Of a stretch of DNA of 6,820 nt, positions 1-5,907 are shown piece by piece (position 1 is the stretch's first letter; the number at the start of each line of letters is the position of its first letter). The notes below the pieces were generated by a model. The model ran no database searches, was not told the DNA's origin, and saw nothing but the letters and a program-made list of their open reading frames with translations. The position numbers and the translations under genes were made by a program. This stretch comes from Planctomycetota bacterium. GTDB lineage: Bacteria > Planctomycetota > Phycisphaerae > UBA1845 > CAIVHJ01. Location: assembly GCA_022565195.1 (NCBI GenBank), contig JADFJZ010000076.1, forward strand, positions 1 to 6,820, in the 5' to 3' direction.

Positions 1-317
1 GGCGTGCAGGTCCACTCGCCGTCGCGCTTGGGCGTACCGTTACGGTTGGTGGCCCGCGGCCTGAGATCGTTGATGAACATCACGCCGTGCGAGACAAATA
101 CTTCATCTTCAATGGTCACGCCTTCGCAGACGAAGCTGTGGCTTTGGATCTTGCAGCGCGCCCCGATGACGGCGTTCTTTTGAATCTCGACGAACGTGCC
201 GATCAGTGTGTCGTCGCCGATGGTGCAGCCGTAGAGATTGCAGAAGCCGGGCAGCGTGACGTTGCTGCCAAGTTGCACGTCGGCGGCGATTCGCAGTGTG
301 GGATCGGTGCTATTCAT
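1..317 (-). CDS. Hexapeptide-repeat (left-handed beta-helix) sugar acetyltransferase, WbpD/WlbB-like, N-terminal part
   Basis: Reading the minus strand from the ATG at 317-315 gives 105 codons open to the window edge, so the C-terminal part is missing. The product has the irregular Gly/Val/Ile hexapeptide repeats of a left-handed beta-helix acyltransferase, for example GSNVTLPG, GDDTLIG, IGARCKI and IEDEVFVSHGV. Near residue 80 it carries HGVMFINDLRPRATN, a segment typical of WbpD/WlbB-type enzymes. Those enzymes transfer acetyl from acetyl-CoA to the 3-amino group of a UDP-linked 2-acetamido-3-amino sugar in the cytoplasm, for O-antigen or capsule synthesis. The exact substrate here is inferred, not shown. 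The start is favoured because the repeats begin just after it and no in-frame ATG lies close upstream. The ribosome-binding site is weak (GGA about 10 bases upstream). It is transcribed away from the oxidoreductase at 583. Confidence 0.85.
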   Translation of the reverse strand, partial: MNSTDPTLRIAADVQLGSNVTLPGFCNLYGCTIGDDTLIGTFVEIQKNAVIGARCKIQSHSFVCEGVTIEDEVFVSHGVMFINDLRPRATNRNGTPKRDGEWTCT

Positions 318-352
318 TGTGAGTGGTCCGCAGCGTGAACATTGGTTTCTGT

Positions 353-383
353 CAGTTAGATCGGAACAGTAGACCGATAACTG
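353..383. repeat. Imperfect palindrome in the divergent intergenic region
   Basis: CAGTTA-GA-TCGG (353-364) pairs with CCGATAACTG (374-383). This makes a 10-bp stem with a 2-base bulge in the left arm and a 9-base loop. It starts about 35 bases upstream of the acetyltransferase ATG. It could be an operator for the divergent pair or a hairpin in the acetyltransferase leader. It is not an intrinsic terminator, because no T-tract follows on either strand. The function is inferred. Confidence 0.4.
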
Positions 384-569
384 CAATTGCGCTCCTCGGG
401 GATGTGTGCGCGTGGGGTGTTTCTGCCGTGATGTGGTGCGTCCGATAAGCAGTATTCCGCGAAGAAGCAAGCGTGTGCCGAGTTTCTCGTCTTCAGAGTG
501 CTCGATTCGTCTCCGATCTAAAGAAGTGAAGAGTATCCAGCGAGCGTGGACTATCTGCGAGTGACCTCC

Positions 570-574
570 AGGGA
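570..574 (+). promoter_or_regulatory. Ribosome binding site of the Gfo/Idh/MocA gene
   Basis: AGGGA lies 8 bases before the ATG at 583 and supports that start, which also places the Rossmann motif at the very N-terminus as the family expects. No convincing -35/-10 pair was found upstream. Confidence 0.5.
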
Positions 575-582
575 CGGTTGAC

Positions 583-1668
583 ATGATCAAAGCGGGTATT
601 ATCGGATTGGGTTACTGGGGACCGAACCTCCTGCGGAACTTTTGTAAGAATCCGGACATCGAGGTCGTGACCGCGGCGGACCCGCGGCCTGAGGCGCGAA
701 GCAGTCTGCAAAGCCAGTATCCCAGCGTGCGCTACGTCGAAGACGGCATGGCGGTCATCAATGATCCCGAAGTGGAGGCGGTTGCGATCGCCACACCCGT
801 GCACTCTCATTACCCGCTGGCCAAGGCGGCGCTCGAGGCGGGCAAGCACGTGTGGATCGAAAAGCCGCTGACCGACAACGCCGAGCAGGCTGCCGAGCTG
901 GTGGCGCTCGCGGAGAAGAACGATCTCATCCTGCTCACCGATCATACCTTCATTTACACGCCGGCGGTGGAGAAGCTCAAAGATCTGGTACTGCGCGGCG
1001 AGTTGGGCGACATTTACTATTACGATTCCGTGCGCGTCAATCTGGGCCTGTTTCAGAACGAACTGAGCGTGCTGTGGGACCTCGGCCCGCACGACGTGTC
1101 GATCATGCAGCATCTCATCGACAAGCCCATGAAATGGGTGCAGGCGGTCGGAGCCAAACACGCCGGGCAGTCGCAGGAAACGTTGGCGTACATCACGGTA
1201 CAGTTCGAAGACAACATCATCGGCCACGTCCACGTCAACTGGCTGGCGCCGGCCAAGATCCGGCAAGTCATCGTCGGCGGATCGAAGCGGATGTGCATCT
1301 ACGACGACAACGAGCCGTCCGAAAAAATCAAGGTCTACGATAAGGGCGTGGAACTCAAGTCCATCGAAGGCATCCACAGCGCGCTGGTGCAATATCGCCT
1401 CGGCGACATGCACGCCCCGGCCCTGCCGAATGCGGAAGCGCTGGCCCGGGCCACGGCGCACTTCGCGCATTGCATCAAGTCCCACACGCAGCCAATCACC
1501 GACGGCCGGGCCGGCTTGGCCGTGGTGCAGGTCCTGGAGGCGGCCCAGCAGTCAATGGCTGAGCAGGGCCGGCGAGTGTACTTCGTGGATCCGCGCCGAG
1601 AGGACCCCGCCAAACACTATCAAGACAAGCTCGTGCAACTGATTTCCTCGCCGACGATGGTCCGATAG
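583..1668 (+). CDS. Gfo/Idh/MocA family NAD(P)-dependent oxidoreductase, probably nucleotide-sugar 3-dehydrogenase
   Basis: This is a complete 361-residue cytoplasmic enzyme of normal family length. The N-terminal Rossmann fold begins at once with GIIGLGYWGPN (residues 5-15, dinucleotide binding). The family signature EKPLTDN is at 93-99, with the catalytic-site Lys at 94. The C-terminal alpha/beta substrate domain carries WDLGPHDVSIM (165-175), whose D166 and H170 match the family's conserved Asp/His active-site positions. The GYWGPNLLRNF type is common next to WbpD-like acetyltransferases and DegT aminotransferases in surface-polysaccharide clusters. Family members such as WbpB/WlbA and GnnA oxidise C3 of UDP-2-acetamido sugars. 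The divergent acetyltransferase at 1-317 supports that role, but no aminotransferase is seen and other sugar or inositol substrates are possible. The family assignment is firm; the substrate is inferred. Confidence 0.9.
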   Translation: MIKAGIIGLGYWGPNLLRNFCKNPDIEVVTAADPRPEARSSLQSQYPSVRYVEDGMAVINDPEVEAVAIATPVHSHYPLAKAALEAGKHVWIEKPLTDNAEQAAELVALAEKNDLILLTDHTFIYTPAVEKLKDLVLRGELGDIYYYDSVRVNLGLFQNELSVLWDLGPHDVSIMQHLIDKPMKWVQAVGAKHAGQSQETLAYITVQFEDNIIGHVHVNWLAPAKIRQVIVGGSKRMCIYDDNEPSEKIKVYDKGVELKSIEGIHSALVQYRLGDMHAPALPNAEALARATAHFAHCIKSHTQPITDGRAGLAVVQVLEAAQQSMAEQGRRVYFVDPRREDPAKHYQDKLVQLISSPTMVR

Positions 1669-1674
1669 GCCACG

Positions 1675-1691
1675 GGGCATCATCAATGCCC
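1675..1691 (+). other. Short hairpin after the oxidoreductase gene
   Basis: GGGCAT (1675-1680) and ATGCCC (1686-1691) form a perfect 6-bp stem around a 5-base loop, 6 bases after the TAG stop at 1666-1668. No U-tract follows, so it is not a standard intrinsic terminator. It may stabilise the 3' end or help Rho-dependent termination. The rest of the 214-base gap up to 1882 holds no gene and no promoter that I can defend, although the kinase operon promoter should lie there. Confidence 0.35.
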
Positions 1692-1873
1692 GCGTCCTGC
1701 CCGATCAGCCCGTCTGCAAGCATTTCGTGAGTTTCCAGAGCGTTAAGCGGTTCTGCGATCAGGCCGAAATGTAAATGGTTCTATGCGCTTAGGCTTCGTC
1801 AGAGGCTGGAGCACGGGCCCGAGCCGCCGCAGCGGAGCGCAGGTCGCCCCGCGCGCTGCCGAGCCGGGAACCA

Positions 1874-1879
1874 GAGGGA
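1874..1879 (+). promoter_or_regulatory. Ribosome binding site of the membrane histidine kinase
   Basis: GAGGGA lies just 3 bases before the ATG at 1883. The spacing is short, but no better start is seen. The ATG puts a short basic segment before the first membrane helix, as expected for an inner-membrane sensor. Confidence 0.45.
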
Positions 1880-1882
1880 ATC

Positions 1883-3844
1883 ATGCAGAGCCCGACGCTC
1901 AAAAAGTCTGCTCGTCATCGTGGCGGCCTCACGTCCGGGGCACTGCCCTGGCTTTATGTGTCGACCCTGGTCGGGTTCGTCGTAGTGGCCAGTATGTTGA
2001 TTTATGCAGGCCGGAAATTCAACGCCGAATCGGTCGCCATTCAAACACAGACCAAGGCGATCAGCGAACAGCAGGTGCTCAGCGAGCGACTCAAGACGCT
2101 GGCGACCGAGCACTGGTTTCCCGGCGCGGACATGATCGACCTCAAAGACCGGCAGAGCGAAGCGACGCAACAAATGAAGGCTGTTCTGGCGCGCCTGGAA
2201 ATGCTCTCCGAATCGCCGGAGCTGGCCGACTTTTATTCGGGTGATATGAAGTTCTACGTCGAGCAAATGATTACGAGTTGGGGCACGGCGCAATACGAAC
2301 TGCGCCATATCTCCAAGGTGCGCATCCGCCGCGGCGGACGCGAGCTGCAGCGCGTGCAGCATGCCTGCGATCAATTGCTCCGCAGCGGCGCGTATTTGAT
2401 GCAGGAATCACTCGGCGCCCAGCAGGCCAATCAGTCAAAACGAACCAAGCTGCTGTACCTCTTCGCGGGCAGCCTGGGACTTCTCGGCTTGATCATGCTG
2501 TGGTCACTGTGGGCGGCGAGCGAAACTCGTATGGAGATTCTGGCTCTGAACCTGCAACTGGAGGAGCGCGTCGCCGAGCGGACGGCGGAGCTCGAGAAAG
2601 CCAACATGTTCCTCTCCAACGTGCAGTCGTCGATCGGCTCGGCGCTGGTGGTGATCGATCCGCAGAACAAGATCATCAGTTGGAATCCAGCGTCGGAGAA
2701 GCTGTGGGGCCTGCCTCGCAGTCAGGCGGAAGGGCGGGATGTCTTCTCGGCACTGCCGCTGGAAGACCCCGAAAGTTTCCATTCCGCCGTGCGGAAAGTC
2801 CACCAGACGTTGCAACCCGTGTCGCTCCGAGAACTGGGCTTGAAGGACCACCGTGGGGAGCCGGCCGCGGCGGGCTGGGGGAACGGCTCGCTGGTGCCGA
2901 TGGTGGGGCCGCTGGGCGAGTTGCGCGGCATCGTCATTCTGGTGGATGACGTCACCGAGCGCATCCACGCCCGCCGGGAGCTGGCCGCCCGCGCCGAACA
3001 AATTGCAGAGACAAACAGCACCCTGAAACGACTCAACAACGACATGGAGCAGTTCGTCTATGCCGCTTCACACGACCTCCGCTCGCCGATGGTCAACATG
3101 CACGGACTCACCAAGAAGCTCGACAAGACCTTCGAAAAGGTGCGCGAGCGTTTGAACGGCCACGGCCGATCCGCCGATGCGGAGGACAGCGCCGAGCCGT
3201 CGGAACTGCGGAACCTGCTGGACCACGACATTCCCCGGCTGCTGCTGCGGATCAATCGCAGCATCAGCAAATTCGGATCGATCATCGACGGCCTGCTGCG
3301 CTATTCGCGGACCGGCCGTGAGGAGTACCACTGCATCGAAATAGACATGGCCCAGGAAGTGGCCCGGGCCATCGAGTTGTATACGGCGACCGTCGAAGAG
3401 AAGGGCGTGCAGATTTACGTCGATGATCTGCCGCCGGCCTTCGGAGATCCGGATGCGATCAATAAGGTGCTCGCTAACTTGATCGAGAATGCGCTGAAGT
3501 ACCTCGATCCGGATCGCGACGGTGAGATTGTGGTTGAAGGCCGAGAACAGGATGACGGGATGTGTGCGTATTTCATCCGCGACAACGGCGTGGGCATTCG
3601 GGAAGGCGACCTCGAGCGGGTATTCAAGATATTCGAGCGTGTCGATTCGGGAAACGAGAAGGGCGAGGGTCTGGGATTGGCGATTGTGAAGCGAATAATC
3701 GAGCGCCACGGCGGCGAGATTTCGGTGGAATCGCGCTGGAACGAAGGCACGACCTTCTGGTTCACGCTGCCCGCAGTGCGGGCCGACGAGCCGCGGGTCC
3801 CGGCGCGCCGGGAGAATCCCGCCCCCGGCTCGGTAAGTCGTTGA
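1883..3844 (+). CDS. Membrane-bound PAS sensor histidine kinase
   Basis: This 653-residue kinase opens with a basic N-terminus, then a first membrane helix (about 22-42) and an extracytoplasmic, mostly helical region (about 44-188). The second membrane helix spans about 190-211. A coiled coil (about 212-243, including EERVAERTAELEKAN) leads to one PAS domain (about 244-360, with VVIDPQNKIISWNPASEKLWG). The HisKA dimerisation helix carries ASHDLRSP, with phospho-acceptor H397. The HATPase domain has the N box around N532/N536 (NLIENALKY), the G1 box DNGVGI (567-572), FKIFERV (581-587) and the G2 box GEGLGLAIVKR (594-604). All kinase motifs are intact. The catalytic core, with YSRTGREE after helix 2, resembles the Cph1/phytochrome-type group. 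No clear HAMP domain follows the second helix. The extracytoplasmic part has heptad-like Leu spacing and could be a PilJ/NarX-like helical bundle. The ligand is unknown. It heads the operon and probably phosphorylates the receivers encoded downstream. Confidence 0.93.
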   Translation: MQSPTLKKSARHRGGLTSGALPWLYVSTLVGFVVVASMLIYAGRKFNAESVAIQTQTKAISEQQVLSERLKTLATEHWFPGADMIDLKDRQSEATQQMKAVLARLEMLSESPELADFYSGDMKFYVEQMITSWGTAQYELRHISKVRIRRGGRELQRVQHACDQLLRSGAYLMQESLGAQQANQSKRTKLLYLFAGSLGLLGLIMLWSLWAASETRMEILALNLQLEERVAERTAELEKANMFLSNVQSSIGSALVVIDPQNKIISWNPASEKLWGLPRSQAEGRDVFSALPLEDPESFHSAVRKVHQTLQPVSLRELGLKDHRGEPAAAGWGNGSLVPMVGPLGELRGIVILVDDVTERIHARRELAARAEQIAETNSTLKRLNNDMEQFVYAASHDLRSPMVNMHGLTKKLDKTFEKVRERLNGHGRSADAEDSAEPSELRNLLDHDIPRLLLRINRSISKFGSIIDGLLRYSRTGREEYHCIEIDMAQEVARAIELYTATVEEKGVQIYVDDLPPAFGDPDAINKVLANLIENALKYLDPDRDGEIVVEGREQDDGMCAYFIRDNGVGIREGDLERVFKIFERVDSGNEKGEGLGLAIVKRIIERHGGEISVESRWNEGTTFWFTLPAVRADEPRVPARRENPAPGSVSR

Positions 3845-3849
3845 AGGAG
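3844..3849 (+). promoter_or_regulatory. Ribosome binding site of the REC-histidine kinase gene
   Basis: AAGGAG begins at the last base of the upstream stop codon TGA (3842-3844), so translation is probably coupled. The ATG at 3853 is only 3 bases away. An in-frame GTG at 3859, two codons later, has a more usual 9-base spacing and could be the true start. The product would differ by two residues. Confidence 0.65.
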
Positions 3850-3852
3850 AGT

Positions 3853-5526
3853 ATGACGGTGAGTCGAACTGAACCCCATCGTAAGGCAACGATCCTGCTG
3901 GTCGATGACGACGAGATTTTCGTCGAATTGATGAGCGACGAACTCAAACCCCACTTCGTGGTGGAATGGGCCCGAGACGGCAAGACGGCGCTGGAATCGG
4001 TAGGCCGGCGGACGCCGGACGCCATCTTTCTGGATCAGGGTCTGCCGGATCTCTCCGGGGTGGCGCTGATCGACGAACTGCGGAAAGCGGGGTGCGAATC
4101 TCCGGTGGTCATGCTGACGGCGTCTCAGGACGTACACGTGGCGGCGGCGGCCATGCGGGCCGGCGCCATCGACTTCGTCGTCAAAGACGCCGGCGACCCC
4201 TTCTACGACGACATCGTTCCCACCGCCACGCGGGCCGTCGAGAAATGGAACAATGAAAAGGAACTCGAATACCTGCGCGAGCTGGAAGAAGAGCAAGTCC
4301 GGCGGACCACGAAGCTCAACGAGGAGCTGCGCCACGCCAACGATCAGCTCGAAGAGGCCTATCAAGACATCGCAGCCTCGCAAGGCCAGCTCCGGGCCAA
4401 GAACCAGCGACTCAGCGAGTTGTATGACACGGCCCACCGCTTTGTCGACAACGTCTCGCACGAGATGCGCACGCCTTTGACGGTCATCAAGGAATTCGTG
4501 TCCATCATTCTGGACGGCCTGGCCGGCGAGGTCAACGAGGAGCAGCGCGAATATCTGTCGATCACGATGGCCAAGACCAACGACCTGGCCCGCATGGTCG
4601 AGGACATGCTGGATATCAGCAAGATCGAAGCGGGCTTGTTTCGCGTGGAGCGCACGCGCTGCCGGTTCGGCGACGTGCTCGAGGGCATTCGGAATTCGAT
4701 CGAACAGCAAGCCCGACGGTGCAACATTGAACTTTTGATCGATGAGGATCCCGATTTGCCGGACCTGTTCTGCGATAAGGAGAAGGCCGGCCGAGTCTTG
4801 ATCAATCTGGTCGTCAACGCGACCAAGTTCTCCGACCAAGGCACGAAGGTCTGGGTCCACGCCCGCTTGGGCGCGCGGCGGGATGAAGTCGTGATCGACG
4901 TGCGCGATCAAGGATCCGGCATCGGGCCGGAGAATCTGCAAGTCATCTTCGAGCGCTTCCAGCAGGTCGGCCAGGGCAAACGTTCCAGCACCAAGGGCTT
5001 CGGCCTGGGCTTGAACATCGTCAAGGAACTGGCCTGTCTGAATCTGGGCGACATCAGCGTGCAAAGCACGCTCGGTGAGGGCAGCACCTTCTCGCTGACC
5101 GTCCCGGTGTTTGACTACCAGCACCTGATTCATCGTTTCATTGCCCGCCGAGAGACGTTTGATCGTCACGGCGATCAAGTGGTCATTATCCGAGCCGCGG
5201 CGGCGGACCCGAGCGGGCCGGCGCCCGACATTGGACCCCATATCGCGAGTTTCGTGGCCCACTATCTGGCAGCGTTCGATTTGACATTTGACCGGCCGGA
5301 CCAAAACGACGTCATCCTGTTGGCTTTGACGTCGGACCCGAAAGCGATGGTCCAGCGCCTGCTGACCAAGAATCGCGAGGAGATGCGCCTGTCGCCGGGC
5401 AGCACGGTGGACGTGTCCTTTGAAGTACTGCACCGCTGGAACGTAAACGAGGATCCGTCGAACATTGCAGAGACATTCGTCGCACTGTTTGGCCATGAAT
5501 TCGCGGAGCAATCCAATGAACCGTAA
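3853..5526 (+). CDS. Receiver-histidine kinase hybrid (REC-coiled coil-HisKA-HATPase) with an unassigned C-terminal domain
   Basis: This is a 557-residue soluble protein with no membrane helix. The N-terminal receiver (about 12-130) has the acidic pocket D18/D19/D20, phospho-acceptor D61 in FLDQGLPD, T89, and K111 in VVKDAG, where the usual Pro after Lys is replaced by Asp. A charged coiled coil (about 133-192) leads to HisKA with VSHEMRTPL (H203). The HATPase has NLVVNATKF (318-326), DQGSGI (352-357), IFERFQQV (365-372) and KGFGLGLNIV (381-390), so it should be active. Residues about 420-557 form an extra domain after the kinase that I do not recognise. Its strand-helix pattern, D-x(n)-R-x(n)-ILLALTSDP and a final SPGSTVDVSFEVL recall a degenerate GGDEF-type fold without GGDEF. 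The open frame extends upstream to 3562, but that part is only an off-frame reading of the previous gene. The gene ends inside the next one. Confidence 0.92.
   Translation: MTVSRTEPHRKATILLVDDDEIFVELMSDELKPHFVVEWARDGKTALESVGRRTPDAIFLDQGLPDLSGVALIDELRKAGCESPVVMLTASQDVHVAAAAMRAGAIDFVVKDAGDPFYDDIVPTATRAVEKWNNEKELEYLRELEEEQVRRTTKLNEELRHANDQLEEAYQDIAASQGQLRAKNQRLSELYDTAHRFVDNVSHEMRTPLTVIKEFVSIILDGLAGEVNEEQREYLSITMAKTNDLARMVEDMLDISKIEAGLFRVERTRCRFGDVLEGIRNSIEQQARRCNIELLIDEDPDLPDLFCDKEKAGRVLINLVVNATKFSDQGTKVWVHARLGARRDEVVIDVRDQGSGIGPENLQVIFERFQQVGQGKRSSTKGFGLGLNIVKELACLNLGDISVQSTLGEGSTFSLTVPVFDYQHLIHRFIARRETFDRHGDQVVIIRAAAADPSGPAPDIGPHIASFVAHYLAAFDLTFDRPDQNDVILLALTSDPKAMVQRLLTKNREEMRLSPGSTVDVSFEVLHRWNVNEDPSNIAETFVALFGHEFAEQSNEP
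5505..5508 (+). promoter_or_regulatory. Ribosome binding site deciding the start of the stand-alone receiver
   Basis: GGAG lies 7 bases before the ATG at 5516, inside the end of the upstream gene. This favours 5516 over the in-frame ATGs at 5465 and 5495, which would add residues outside the receiver fold. Confidence 0.65.
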
Positions 5527-5905
5527 GAAAATCCTCATCGTCGATGATGATCGTCAAGTGTCACTGGCGTTGTCTATTCGGCTCAAGGCGGCGGACTACG
5601 ACGTGGACGTCGCCGGCGACGGTGAAAACGCGCTGGAGAAACTCACGGCCAGCGTGCCCGACGTGGTCCTGCTCGACATGCGCATGCCGGGCATCGACGG
5701 GTTGGAGGTCATGAGACAAATGAAACAGGATCCGCGGCTGGCGAACATCCCGGTGATTTTCGTATCCGCCAACGCCCAGGAAACCGCCAAGCGGGCAGCG
5801 CTCAACGCGGGCGGGAAGATCTTCCTGGAAAAGCCCTTCGAATCGCGCGCCCTTTTGGAGGCCATCCAGCGCGTGCTCGAACAGAATTCAGGAGTCACGA
5901 CCTGA
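5516..5905 (+). CDS. Stand-alone CheY-like response regulator receiver
   Basis: The product is 129 residues: one receiver domain and nothing else. It shows KILIVDDD (D10-D12, metal-binding pocket), phospho-acceptor D54 in LLDMRMPGIDG, switch residue S84 in FVSAN, and K106 in LEKPF. It therefore looks fully phosphorylatable. It has no DNA-binding or enzymatic output domain, so it should act by binding a partner or by shuttling phosphoryl groups in a relay. The start overlaps the end of the preceding kinase gene by 11 bases, which suggests translational coupling and matched expression. Its sequence aligns without gaps with the second receiver of the next gene (by eye about 43 identities over 118 positions), better than with that gene's first receiver. 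This hints at duplication within the operon. The partner is not identifiable from sequence. Confidence 0.93.
   Translation: MNRKKILIVDDDRQVSLALSIRLKAADYDVDVAGDGENALEKLTASVPDVVLLDMRMPGIDGLEVMRQMKQDPRLANIPVIFVSANAQETAKRAALNAGGKIFLEKPFESRALLEAIQRVLEQNSGVTT
5890..5894 (+). promoter_or_regulatory. Ribosome binding site of the tandem-receiver gene, unusually distant
   Basis: AGGAG is the only good site, but it ends 13 bases before the ATG at 5908, which is longer than usual. An in-frame CTG at 5902 would have a spacing of 7 bases. ATG is kept as the start because CTG starts are rare. Re-initiation after the TGA at 5903-5905 would also explain the arrangement. Confidence 0.45.
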
Positions 5906-5907
5906 TC

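Noticed and set aside
87..338. Plus-strand open frame of 83 codons at the left edge
   Set aside because: It is the antisense shadow of the acetyltransferase, whose hexapeptide repeats are plain on the minus strand.
358..519. AGATCGGAA and TCCGATCT resemble the core of a common sequencing adapter
   Set aside because: The match stops after 8-9 bases on both sides, and the flanking bases differ from the adapter. The region reads on normally into genes, so adapter contamination is unlikely.
578..583. TTGACA, a perfect -35 hexamer
   Set aside because: It overlaps the start codon of the oxidoreductase, so it cannot drive that gene. A -10 element at normal spacing downstream is poor.
493..1485. 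Minus-strand open frame of 330 codons antisense to the oxidoreductase
   Set aside because: The composition is that of a shadow frame (many Arg, His, Val, Asp) without motifs. The plus strand carries an intact Gfo/Idh/MocA gene.
3562..3852. Upstream extension of the REC-HK reading frame by 97 codons
   Set aside because: It is read out of frame within the HATPase domain of the preceding kinase. The receiver begins right after the ATG at 3853, which has an AAGGAG site.
3415..5538. Minus-strand open frame of 707 codons antisense to both kinase genes
   Set aside because: It lies opposite two genes with complete kinase motifs, has no recognisable domain and is rich in Arg, His and Asp as expected from GC-rich codon shadows. 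It also crosses the boundary between two real genes.
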